Shown in pieces: positions 1 through 6,887 of a stretch of 11,020 nt of DNA. Positions within the stretch are counted from its first letter, which is position 1. Each line of letters opens with the position of its first letter. A model generated the notes under the pieces. It had not been told where the DNA came from, made no database searches, and saw nothing but the letters and a program-made list of their open reading frames with translations. The stretch is taken from assembly GCA_029059365.1 (NCBI GenBank), contig JAIDVZ010000074.1, forward strand, positions 1 through 11,020, written 5' to 3'. The position numbers and the translations under genes are program-made. The DNA comes from Opitutales bacterium. Lineage in GTDB: Bacteria; Verrucomicrobiota; Verrucomicrobiia; Opitutales; JAIRKQ01.

Positions 1-1164
1 ATAATTACCAAGTACGTCGCCAAGATTTTTTAAATCATTAACCAAAATTTTATCTGGATTATTGATTCGATCAAATATTAAGGTACTTGAAACTTCACTT
101 AAACGTTCCTCAAATGCACGGTAAATATCAACCAAAATAATGGAATCGAAATTTTGTAAAATCTCTGCAAATTCCTTGTAATATTGTTGTGTACGCGATA
201 CTCGATGCGGCTGAAAAACGACGGTTATTTTGTAATCGTAATACTTGGATCTTGCGTACTTTAGCAATGCCCCCACCTCCGTCGGATGATGTGCATAATC
301 GTGAACAAACACAATATTATCGGACTGACAAAGCAGATCATTTCGCCTTTTGGCACCATCAAAATCACAATCAACGAAAACATTTTTACCGAAAATATCC
401 ACAAAAGCACGCTTAGCAATTTCTTGATTTCTGAGTGCAAAATTTGTAGCCGGTAAGTCCTCTAAAATTTCAATTTGGGCTTTTGTTTCATTCAATAGCA
501 TCGGAAATGTTTCGTCATCTGAGGTCAGAAATAATTTTTCTTTTGTCCTACAAAAAAAACGCGAAAATGCCGCCTTCAACCCATCCGAACCGTGATAATT
601 TGCGATATGATCATCATCGTAATTCAATGCAATCGTAATTTGCGGACTAAAAGCCTCCATTGTACAATCGCTTTCGTCAACTTCCGCTATCACCCATTCC
701 GAATCAGTAAAATATTTAGCAGGGGGATATTTGTCCTCCTTGAAAAAACCGCCGATTACGTAATCAATATGCATATGATTCTTGATCGCAAGTTCCGCCA
801 TATTTGCACAAACTGAAGTTTTCCCATGCGACCCAACAATCGCGATCAATTTTCGATCAGAGGTTATGTGCGCTAAATACTCTCCACGTTTCCAAATTGG
901 AACATTTAGCGCTGTTGCCGCTTTGCAAATCTCATCAACATTAACATGAATAGCGCTAGAAATTACGACAGCATCACAGTGCTCCGGTAAAATTTTGCTG
1001 GGCAAAAATATTACGCGCTTACTTATCAACAAATCCTTTACCGATGGATCTGGAAAATCATCCCAACCGTACACAATTACCCCGCGTTCGGATAAGTACA
1101 TCGCTAACGGAGCCATACCAGCTCCACAAAGTCCAACAAAACATACAATTTTATTTTGTAACAT
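1..1164 (-). CDS. murC: UDP-N-acetylmuramate--L-alanine ligase MurC (partial, C-terminus beyond left edge)
   Basis: MurC joins L-alanine to UDP-MurNAc using ATP in the cytoplasm, the first peptide step of peptidoglycan precursor synthesis. I read 388 codons without a stop from the ATG at 1164 to base 1; MurC is usually about 460-480 residues, so roughly the last 80 are missing. Visible in order: an N-terminal nucleotide-fold loop GLCGAGMAPLA (residues 11-21), the ATP P-loop GSHGKTS (111-117), EVDESD, a DDDHIANYHGS segment matching the Mur-ligase DH..YHG motif, DYAHHPTEV (from Asp289), and FQPHRVSRT with Arg321. The order and spacing fit MurC rather than MurD, E or F; Mpl is the closest alternative but does not fit this position in a mur cluster. 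The start overlaps the 3' end of murG by 14 bases and has no clear Shine-Dalgarno sequence, so coupled translation is likely. Oddities: Cys13 stands where the usual GxGGxGM loop has glycine, and the P-loop reads KTS instead of KTT. Whether the gene is fused to ddl, as in Chlamydia, cannot be seen. Confidence 0.95.
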   Translation of the reverse strand, partial: MLQNKIVCFVGLCGAGMAPLAMYLSERGVIVYGWDDFPDPSVKDLLISKRVIFLPSKILPEHCDAVVISSAIHVNVDEICKAATALNVPIWKRGEYLAHITSDRKLIAIVGSHGKTSVCANMAELAIKNHMHIDYVIGGFFKEDKYPPAKYFTDSEWVIAEVDESDCTMEAFSPQITIALNYDDDHIANYHGSDGLKAAFSRFFCRTKEKLFLTSDDETFPMLLNETKAQIEILEDLPATNFALRNQEIAKRAFVDIFGKNVFVDCDFDGAKRRNDLLCQSDNIVFVHDYAHHPTEVGALLKYARSKYYDYKITVVFQPHRVSRTQQYYKEFAEILQNFDSIILVDIYRAFEERLSEVSSTLIFDRINNPDKILVNDLKNLGDVLGNY

Positions 1165-2182
1165 CTTTTATAATTTTGGTTACGGGATTTTCTTTGATCA
1201 TAGAAACACGGCTTTCACCATGCTCGGATGTATTCAAAACCTGGATCACTGATTTTGTCAAAAGGTTAATCTGATTTTCAGGGATTAAATACCCCTGCCC
1301 CATCTTAACGACGTACTGCGCGTTCTTTGTTTGGTGATCTCCGGCAGCATACGAATATGGGACCAAAATCATCGGCTTGTTAAAAAACATTGCTTCCGCA
1401 ATCGTACCAGCTCCAGCACGTGATACAACCAAATCGCATGCATTATATAGCACATTCATATTATCACTAAACTTTTTAAATACATTACCATGAATTTTTT
1501 TATCAAAACGTCCTGTGATACAATAAACTAAGATCCCGTGGTGATTCAAAATTTCATAATTTTCCTGTGCCCAATCTGTTAAAATTTTCGCGCCTTGGCT
1601 TCCGCCTATCACCAAAATTAGGCGTTTTAGGGGATCAGTACCAATCGATTCGCGAGCAGCAACTTTATCAAAAATTTTAAATTCTGCACGCAATGGGTAA
1701 CCAATATGCTCAACCTTTTTATTCAGATATTTTGATCGAAATTTTACACCGCTTGGTAGATATACCTTCTCCGCAAAATAGGAAAGTATTCGTATACTTT
1801 TCCCTACTACTCGGTTTGATTCATGTAAAAAAATCCGTTTTCTCAAAAAGAAACCCGCTAACACAAACGGAGCATTTGTAAACCCTCCAAATCCAATAAT
1901 ACAGTCGATTTTCTTTTTTCTTAGAAAATGTACTGCAAAGAAAAATGACCGAATTTGGGAAAAACCAAATTGCAAAAATTTTATCAAATTTTTTGAAAAC
2001 GGACGAGCACGTGTAATGATAAAATCCACATTTGGATATTTTTTCAGCATTAAGCGATCAATATTTTTATCACTAAGAACTAGTGTACATTGATGCCCTT
2101 CTCTTAATAATTGTTCAGCGACCGCGATGCCTGGACTTATATGCCCACCTGTTCCACCGCATGTAATAGCAAAATTTTTCAT
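1151..2182 (-). CDS. murG: UDP-GlcNAc:undecaprenyl-PP-MurNAc-pentapeptide GlcNAc transferase MurG
   Basis: MurG transfers GlcNAc from UDP-GlcNAc to lipid I to make lipid II on the inner face of the cytoplasmic membrane. The 343-residue product is close to the usual 350-360 and shows the GT-B glycosyltransferase pattern. The N-terminal glycine loop is GGTGGH (residues 9-14, His14 being the expected catalytic-site histidine), followed by HESN (120-123), GYPLR (161-165), the second-domain loop GGSQGA (193-198), and SRAGAGT..E (254-263) with Glu263 placed to bind the UDP-GlcNAc ribose. The segment ending in DHQ (282-284) fits the usual sugar-binding stretch. The start codon overlaps the ftsW stop as ATGA, with no Shine-Dalgarno sequence upstream, which supports translational coupling. 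The stop lies inside the beginning of murC. No truncation or missing key residue is seen. Confidence 0.97.
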   Translation of the reverse strand: MKNFAITCGGTGGHISPGIAVAEQLLREGHQCTLVLSDKNIDRLMLKKYPNVDFIITRARPFSKNLIKFLQFGFSQIRSFFFAVHFLRKKKIDCIIGFGGFTNAPFVLAGFFLRKRIFLHESNRVVGKSIRILSYFAEKVYLPSGVKFRSKYLNKKVEHIGYPLRAEFKIFDKVAARESIGTDPLKRLILVIGGSQGAKILTDWAQENYEILNHHGILVYCITGRFDKKIHGNVFKKFSDNMNVLYNACDLVVSRAGAGTIAEAMFFNKPMILVPYSYAAGDHQTKNAQYVVKMGQGYLIPENQINLLTKSVIQVLNTSEHGESRVSMIKENPVTKIIKDVTK

Positions 2183-3315
2183 TTATCGACGTTCGAAGCA
2201 AATGAATCAGTAACGAAACAATTTATTAGCACACCTATCATAAAAAACATGACTAGCAAATTAGATCCACCGTAGCTGATGAAGGGCAGAACCATCCCTT
2301 TTGTTGGTAATAGCCCCGTAACAACTCCGACATTGATAATCACCTGGTATGCAATAATTAATACAATCCCACTCGAAATCACGGAAAGGTATATACTCTT
2401 TATCCTTGAAGATGCAATCATACAAGCGATAAACAGACATAAGTATAACAACAAAAGCCCAACGACAACTATACTTCCAAACTCCTCACCAACTATTGGT
2501 AGAATAAAATCGGTATGAGACTCTGGCAAATAAACCAGCTGCTGACGTCCATTCCCTAGCCCTTTCCCAAATAATCCGCCAGAGGCAAATCCCAAAATTC
2601 CCTGCCATAATTGGTATGCGCCACCAAGTTTATTGGAATCAACATCCAAAAATGCTATTATTCGCCTCATACGAACTGGGTTAAAAAATATCAGCACAGA
2701 TATTGTAAAAAACGCCACAACTAGCGCACCAAGTATATAAAAAATCCGCGAACCAAATAAAAACAACAGCGTAAATGTTACCCCACCTATTAAAATTGCA
2801 GTACCGTAGTCCGGCTCCAACAAAATAACCAGGCTGACCATAGCGATTGTCGCGAGCGGCACAATAAACCCGGTAATAAAGGTCTTAATAGATTCATTGT
2901 TATTATCAATGTAGTCCGCCAACCACATAATAACAACAAATTTTACAAATTCCGAGATCTGCAAATTTATCCCACCACAAGCCAGCCAACGTCTAGAACC
3001 GTTGACCGAACGGCCAACCCCTGGAACCAAAACACAACAAAGCAAAATAAAGGAAAATATTAGTAATTTTCCTGAAAATTTTCGTAAAAATTCTAAATCC
3101 AAAAACAATCCGAACAAAAAAAATGGAACAGAAATCAGTGCCCAATATAATTGCTTACTAAAGTAGGACTCATTTTTGCAAAACGACAAGCTCGCACTGG
3201 CCAATACAACCAAACCGATCAACGTTAGAAACGTCACGCATACCAAAACAAAAAAGCACAAGTATTTTTTGTCGTTGTATAAATAATTCTCCAGCTTGAC
3301 CGAAAACAGAGCCAT
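2179..3315 (-). CDS. ftsW: SEDS-family peptidoglycan glycosyltransferase FtsW
   Basis: FtsW is the integral-membrane SEDS polymerase that, with a class B penicillin-binding protein, polymerises lipid II at the division septum. The 378-residue protein is strongly hydrophobic, consistent with about ten membrane segments. SEDS hallmarks are NGSRRW (residues 105-110), QISEFVK (119-125; the family usually has QPSE), EPDYGTA (167-173), a SGGLFGKGLGNGRQ stretch around 245-258, LPESHTDF with the catalytic aspartate Asp269, and the late GVVTGLLPTKG and LPFISYGGS segments (about 330-351). The position next to murG and in a mur cluster favours FtsW over RodA, although SEDS paralogues are alike and the assignment rests partly on context. 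Its ATG follows the LysM gene's stop by only 4 bases. The usual partner ftsI is not in the window. Confidence 0.95.
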   Translation of the reverse strand: MALFSVKLENYLYNDKKYLCFFVLVCVTFLTLIGLVVLASASLSFCKNESYFSKQLYWALISVPFFLFGLFLDLEFLRKFSGKLLIFSFILLCCVLVPGVGRSVNGSRRWLACGGINLQISEFVKFVVIMWLADYIDNNNESIKTFITGFIVPLATIAMVSLVILLEPDYGTAILIGGVTFTLLFLFGSRIFYILGALVVAFFTISVLIFFNPVRMRRIIAFLDVDSNKLGGAYQLWQGILGFASGGLFGKGLGNGRQQLVYLPESHTDFILPIVGEEFGSIVVVGLLLLYLCLFIACMIASSRIKSIYLSVISSGIVLIIAYQVIINVGVVTGLLPTKGMVLPFISYGGSNLLVMFFMIGVLINCFVTDSFASNVDK

Positions 3316-3319
3316 TTAA

Positions 3320-4354
3320 TCAGTTCAAATCGACCACTGGAATTTCATTAAAATTTTCAAAGAAATCATCAGAAGCAGGTTGTTCACCCTCAACAGGGAC
3401 TGTATTTGACGTAGCAGCTGAACCTTCTGTTGGATACTCTACATCTTTGGTAATCACATCATCTACAGTTTTCGCTTCAGGTGCCGAAATCCGTAACGGT
3501 GCACCATTCAACTCTTCAAAAGTAGATTGTTTACCCGGAATGATTATTTTCTTTCCGATCTGCAATTCGTTTGGATTGATAATCCCATTTTCCACCTTTA
3601 ACTGCCTAACACTAACACGAAATCCACGCGCAATACCATCTAGCGTATCTCCTGGCTGAACAGTATAATACCCATCTGAATCAAGCGCGAATACACGTCG
3701 TCCACGGCGCTCGACATCGAAACTTTTGGCAACTTTTTCTGGTCCTTCAGTCATGAATTTCTGAGTATCGGCTTTATCACCAGGAACCTTAATAATCTGT
3801 CCGATATATATATCGTCAGAAACAAGACGATTTAAACTTTTAAGTTTTAAGACCGTTGTGGAAAATTTTTTAGCAATTTTGTAAAGCGAATCGCCGCGCT
3901 TAACGGTGTACGAGATCATTTTTTGGTCATCCAATTTTTCACCAAGATCGTCTACATCCGCAAACTGTACAGGGATACGAATTTCCTGACCGATTGATAA
4001 CATCGAATTGTTATTCAATCCGTTGATAGCCATTATCTCGCGAACAGGTTTCTTAAATTTGCGAGCTATTCCATACAGAGTATCTCCTTTTCGGACGATA
4101 TAAATTGTCGATTGAGCTCCACCGATGTCCTCGCTTGCTACTTTATCTTCCGTCCAAGAAGGTCGTGTAGGCTTTTTGCGGATATCGACCCCATCAATCG
4201 CGATCCTCTCGGGAACAGCGTAGGCTACATTATTATTCCCATTAGCCTTTTTATCCGAAAACGAACATCCGGTCGAAACCAACATCCCGAACAATACAAC
4301 ACCACTCAAAAAAAACTTCATGGTCATCTTGTAAATGTTACTCATCCTTTTCAT
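3320..4354 (-). CDS. Triple-LysM putative lipoprotein in the mur/fts cluster
   Basis: This is a probable exported peptidoglycan-binding protein of 344 residues from my chosen ATG at 4354. An in-frame ATG at 4402 would add 16 residues and overlap murD by 25 bases, but the ATG at 4354 has a good AAGGTG ribosome site 6 bases upstream and places a basic n-region directly before the hydrophobic stretch. Residues 13-29 form that stretch and end in STGC, a weak lipobox (Ser, not Leu, at -3), so Cys30 may be lipidated. Three LysM domains follow at about 84-128, 147-191 and 229-273, each with a GDTL or GDSL motif and a closing IG(Q/K)xI segment. The tail (274-344) is acidic, Pro/Ser/Thr-containing and probably disordered. 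No M23 peptidase, amidase or other catalytic motif is visible. LysM binds GlcNAc-containing glycan. The gene sits where Chlamydia has nlpD, so a scaffold or regulator role at the septum is an inference. Confidence 0.9.
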   Translation of the reverse strand: MKRMSNIYKMTMKFFLSGVVLFGMLVSTGCSFSDKKANGNNNVAYAVPERIAIDGVDIRKKPTRPSWTEDKVASEDIGGAQSTIYIVRKGDTLYGIARKFKKPVREIMAINGLNNNSMLSIGQEIRIPVQFADVDDLGEKLDDQKMISYTVKRGDSLYKIAKKFSTTVLKLKSLNRLVSDDIYIGQIIKVPGDKADTQKFMTEGPEKVAKSFDVERRGRRVFALDSDGYYTVQPGDTLDGIARGFRVSVRQLKVENGIINPNELQIGKKIIIPGKQSTFEELNGAPLRISAPEAKTVDDVITKDVEYPTEGSAATSNTVPVEGEQPASDDFFENFNEIPVVDLN

Positions 4355-4360
4355 TTCGAA

Positions 4361-4366
4361 CACCTT
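4361..4366 (-). promoter_or_regulatory. Ribosome binding site of the LysM gene
   Basis: On the minus strand this reads AAGGTG, 6 bases before the ATG at 4354. It lies in the short gap after the murD stop and is the clearest Shine-Dalgarno match at any start in the operon. It decides the start codon, favouring 4354 over the upstream in-frame ATG at 4402. Confidence 0.6.
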
Positions 4367-4377
4367 AGGAAAATAAT

Positions 4378-5697
4378 TCAAAAATTCAACTTTAAAATAC
4401 ACTTCTTGTAAAGGTCTCCACGCTCATTGAAAGATGTGAACATATCAAAACTCGCGAAACCGGGGCTTAACAATACAACATCTCCTGGTAATGCAACACA
4501 AAATGCATCATTTACAATTTTTAAAATTATTTTTTCGGCATTTTCACGGCTTCCTCCGTAATAGCGCAATAAATTGAAAAACTTTTCAAATTTTCTTAAC
4601 AAAATTTCTGAATAAATTTGCTCACCTGTCTCCCCCATCAGCAAAACCGAACTGGCATTTCGGCAAATTTCGTCGACATATTGATCCATATCTTCGCCTT
4701 TAGATCGACCACCAGCAATTAATATAATTTTCTTATCAAATGAATGTAAAGCAGCCTGAAAAGAGTGAAAATTTGTAGCCTTAGAGTCGTCCCAAAACTC
4801 AACGCAATCACCTTTACTTGTTTTTTTTATGGCAGCAACTCGTTGCAAACGATGCTCTGGCAATTTAAAAGACAATGCGGCCTTTTCGAGTAACTGAAAC
4901 GGTAACTGCAACACCTTCCATAATGCCTCAACCAAAGCATAATTTTCACGTTGAACAGAAATATTTAATGCCGAATCCACTGGAAGATGTTTAATAACGG
5001 TGTGAACGTTGCTATCTTGCAACAGGCTAAAAGAGAGATTTTTTTTTGCATACTCAGCTACACTTGTCCCAATAAAAATATGCTCCGTATCCGGGTTATG
5101 GCACAATCTTGTCAAATTGTATTTAGCTGCAAAATAATTCTCCAACGATCCATGGACATTAATATGATCTGGTGCAAAATTTGTCCAAATTACATAATCC
5201 GGATGTAACTTCGATAGAGCACTTGCTTGAAAGGAACTGATTTCAATGACCGCAAAATTGGAAGGAACATTGATTGCGTCATCTGTATACTCTAATAATG
5301 ATCGCCCATTATTTCCTACAGCAACAGCCTGATATCCGACACATTGAAGCGCGCATGCCAAAAATTCAGTTGTTGTTGTCTTACCATCCGTTCCGGTTAC
5401 AGCAATTATTCGGCCTTTCCAAAATTCTGCAGCAAGATCCAGCTCTGTAATACAAGGGATATTTTGTTCTCTTACAAAACGTACCCAACGATTTTCATCC
5501 AAAAAACTTGGACTCCGGACTATAACATCGCACTCGGCAATTTTTTCCTCAGAAAAAGGATCACATTCTTTTACATTATCATCAAAAAGTCGCTTTCGTA
5601 TATTATGCTTATCACACCATTTCGCGACAGCGCGTCCAGTAACTCCAAACCCAAAAATCCCAATCAGCAAATCTTCATCAAAAATTTCCTTCAGCAT
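4378..5697 (-). CDS. murD: UDP-N-acetylmuramoyl-L-alanine--D-glutamate ligase MurD
   Basis: MurD adds D-glutamate to UDP-MurNAc-L-Ala with ATP in the cytoplasm. The 439-residue length is typical. From the N-terminus: a Rossmann-like loop [11 protein letters not shown] (13-23), the ATP P-loop [10 protein letters not shown] (101-110), GNNGRSLL (128-135), EISSFQ (152-157), [16 protein letters not shown] (173-188) with the DH..HG Mur-ligase motif, Lys192 at the position expected for the carbamylated lysine, then [17 protein letters not shown] and the C-terminal [14 protein letters not shown] motif typical of MurD. The P-loop has Asp where many MurDs have Asn (GTNGKTT). The start overlaps the mraY stop by 7 bases and lacks a Shine-Dalgarno sequence, so it is probably translated by coupling. 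A 23-base gap separates its stop from the chosen start of the LysM gene. Confidence 0.97.
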   Translation of the reverse strand: MLKEIFDEDLLIGIFGFGVTGRAVAKWCDKHNIRKRLFDDNVKECDPFSEEKIAECDVIVRSPSFLDENRWVRFVREQNIPCITELDLAAEFWKGRIIAVTGTDGKTTTTEFLACALQCVGYQAVAVGNNGRSLLEYTDDAINVPSNFAVIEISSFQASALSKLHPDYVIWTNFAPDHINVHGSLENYFAAKYNLTRLCHNPDTEHIFIGTSVAEYAKKNLSFSLLQDSNVHTVIKHLPVDSALNISVQRENYALVEALWKVLQLPFQLLEKAALSFKLPEHRLQRVAAIKKTSKGDCVEFWDDSKATNFHSFQAALHSFDKKIILIAGGRSKGEDMDQYVDEICRNASSVLLMGETGEQIYSEILLRKFEKFFNLLRYYGGSRENAEKIILKIVNDAFCVALPGDVVLLSPGFASFDMFTSFNERGDLYKKCILKLNF

Positions 5698-6764
5698 GAT
5701 ATTAAAACAGCTAAGCTCAAAATGAACGACCCAATCGATATTAATCCGGCCCGTGCTACGATTTTTTGTTCGCTTATACCAGATAATTCAAAATGATGAT
5801 GTATCGGTGCCATCAAGAATACCCGCTTCCCGCCTCGTAATTTATAAGATGCTACCTGTACTATATCGGATAACGCCTCAACTACAAAAATTATACCTGT
5901 TAAAAGCAAAAAAAATGGCTGCATCAAAAGCAGGGCCCCTATCCCAAGCAAGCCACCTAACATCAACGCTCCGGTATCTCCCATCATGATACTTGATGGC
6001 CAAGAATTGTACCACAAAAAAACAAGCAAACTTCCTATAACACATGAAAAAACAACTGCTAGTTCCTCAATTCCAGGTAGAAAATTGATCTTAAGAGAAT
6101 CTATCATACACTCTGATCCACTAAAAATCGCGAGCATGGTAAAAAACGCGAAATTCGGCAAAATTGTGACTGTTGCCAAGCCATCCAGTCCATCAGTCAG
6201 GTTTACGGCATTACATGTACCAGCGAGTACAAAGAACATGAATACTCCAATTAACACCAATAAAAACCAATTAATAGTTTCAATGTTTAAGATTGGCCTT
6301 AGCATCAACCGAATATCGCTACCATACTTATGATACATACAATAAAGCACCACAGCGGTTAAAACAGCTTCATATAGCAGTTTATGTTTGCCCTTTATTC
6401 CCCAAATACTGTGCTTAAAAATTTTAAAAAAATCATCAACAAAGCCCAAAAAACCTAAATATAAACTAACAACCAAAGCCGTTAATACGTAAAAATTTAG
6501 CTTAGCAAATATCAAAATCGGAATAATCACCGATAGCAATATGGCTATCCCTCCGATAGTTGGCGTACCAGCTTTGGATGCGTGTAATTTTGCCAAGTCT
6601 TTGACTATATCCTTTCCTCTTTCAATTTGTCCAATTTTTTTCTTTTTAAAAAATGTAAGAGTATGTGGAAACACAAAAAAACCACAAATTATAGACAACA
6701 AACATCCCCACAAACACCGTGTTATGCAATTTTCAATCCCCAAATCAATAGATGAAAACATCAT
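5691..6764 (-). CDS. mraY: Phospho-N-acetylmuramoyl-pentapeptide-transferase MraY
   Basis: MraY moves phospho-MurNAc-pentapeptide from UDP onto undecaprenyl phosphate to make lipid I in the cytoplasmic membrane. The 357-residue polytopic protein has the usual length. Family motifs are TPTIGG (67-72), the Mg/catalytic pair Asp110-Asp111 in GFVDDFFK, NLTDGLDGLA (188-197), MGDTGALMLGG (261-271) with Asp263, and the MAPIHHHFE signature (318-326). The gene opens the operon: the upstream neighbour, ppdK, is divergent. Two adjacent ATG codons (6764 and 6761) could start it; I keep the outer one. No clear Shine-Dalgarno sequence precedes either. In many bacteria murE and murF lie immediately upstream; here they do not. 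Confidence 0.97.
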   Translation of the reverse strand: MMFSSIDLGIENCITRCLWGCLLSIICGFFVFPHTLTFFKKKKIGQIERGKDIVKDLAKLHASKAGTPTIGGIAILLSVIIPILIFAKLNFYVLTALVVSLYLGFLGFVDDFFKIFKHSIWGIKGKHKLLYEAVLTAVVLYCMYHKYGSDIRLMLRPILNIETINWFLLVLIGVFMFFVLAGTCNAVNLTDGLDGLATVTILPNFAFFTMLAIFSGSECMIDSLKINFLPGIEELAVVFSCVIGSLLVFLWYNSWPSSIMMGDTGALMLGGLLGIGALLLMQPFFLLLTGIIFVVEALSDIVQVASYKLRGGKRVFLMAPIHHHFELSGISEQKIVARAGLISIGSFILSLAVLISC

Positions 6765-6799
6765 GATGTATTTTTAATACTCTAAGAACCTCGGGTTTC

Positions 6800-6828
6800 A
6801 TGTTGAGGTAAAGAAACTTTAGTGTCAA
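6800..6828 (-). promoter_or_regulatory. Candidate promoter of the mraY-murC operon
   Basis: On the minus strand a perfect TTGACA (6828-6823) is followed after 17 bases by CAACAT (6805-6800), which matches three of six -10 consensus positions, including the important second A and final T. Transcription would start near 6793 and leave a leader of about 30 bases before mraY. The -35 match and spacing are good and the -10 is weak. The site is inferred from sequence alone. Confidence 0.4.
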
Positions 6829-6847
6829 TATCAATATGCGTAATAAT

Positions 6848-6876
6848 TTGACAAGATTGAAAATATCGTGATTTTT
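6848..6876 (+). promoter_or_regulatory. Candidate promoter of ppdK
   Basis: The plus strand has a perfect TTGACA at 6848-6853, 20 bases from the opposing box on the minus strand. The hexamer 17 bases further on (6871-6876) is ATTTTT, a poor -10, and it would put the transcript start only a few bases from the ATG at 6888, giving a nearly leaderless message. A weaker pair further upstream (TTGAGG at 6803-6808 with AATATC at 6827-6832) is an alternative. The TTGACA may be chance in AT-rich DNA. Confidence 0.25.
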
Positions 6877-6887
6877 GCGGGAAACTT

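Noticed and set aside
189..416. Plus-strand open frame near the left edge
   Set aside because: The minus strand here encodes the MurC segment with DYAHHPTEV and FQPHRVSRT, read continuously to the window edge.
4355..4402. Longer N-terminus for the LysM protein starting at 4402
   Set aside because: It would overlap murD by 25 bases and put 16 extra residues before the signal peptide, while the ATG at 4354 has a well-spaced AAGGTG.
5344..5796. 150-codon plus-strand open frame opposite murD and mraY
   Set aside because: It lies wholly antisense to two well-supported genes, crosses their junction, and its translation (Cys/Phe/Ile-rich, no recognisable motif) looks like a shadow frame.
5986..6333. 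115-codon plus-strand open frame opposite mraY
   Set aside because: It is antisense to conserved MraY motifs including NLTDGLDGLA and MGDTG, and its Ser/Ile/Lys-rich product is typical of a shadow frame.
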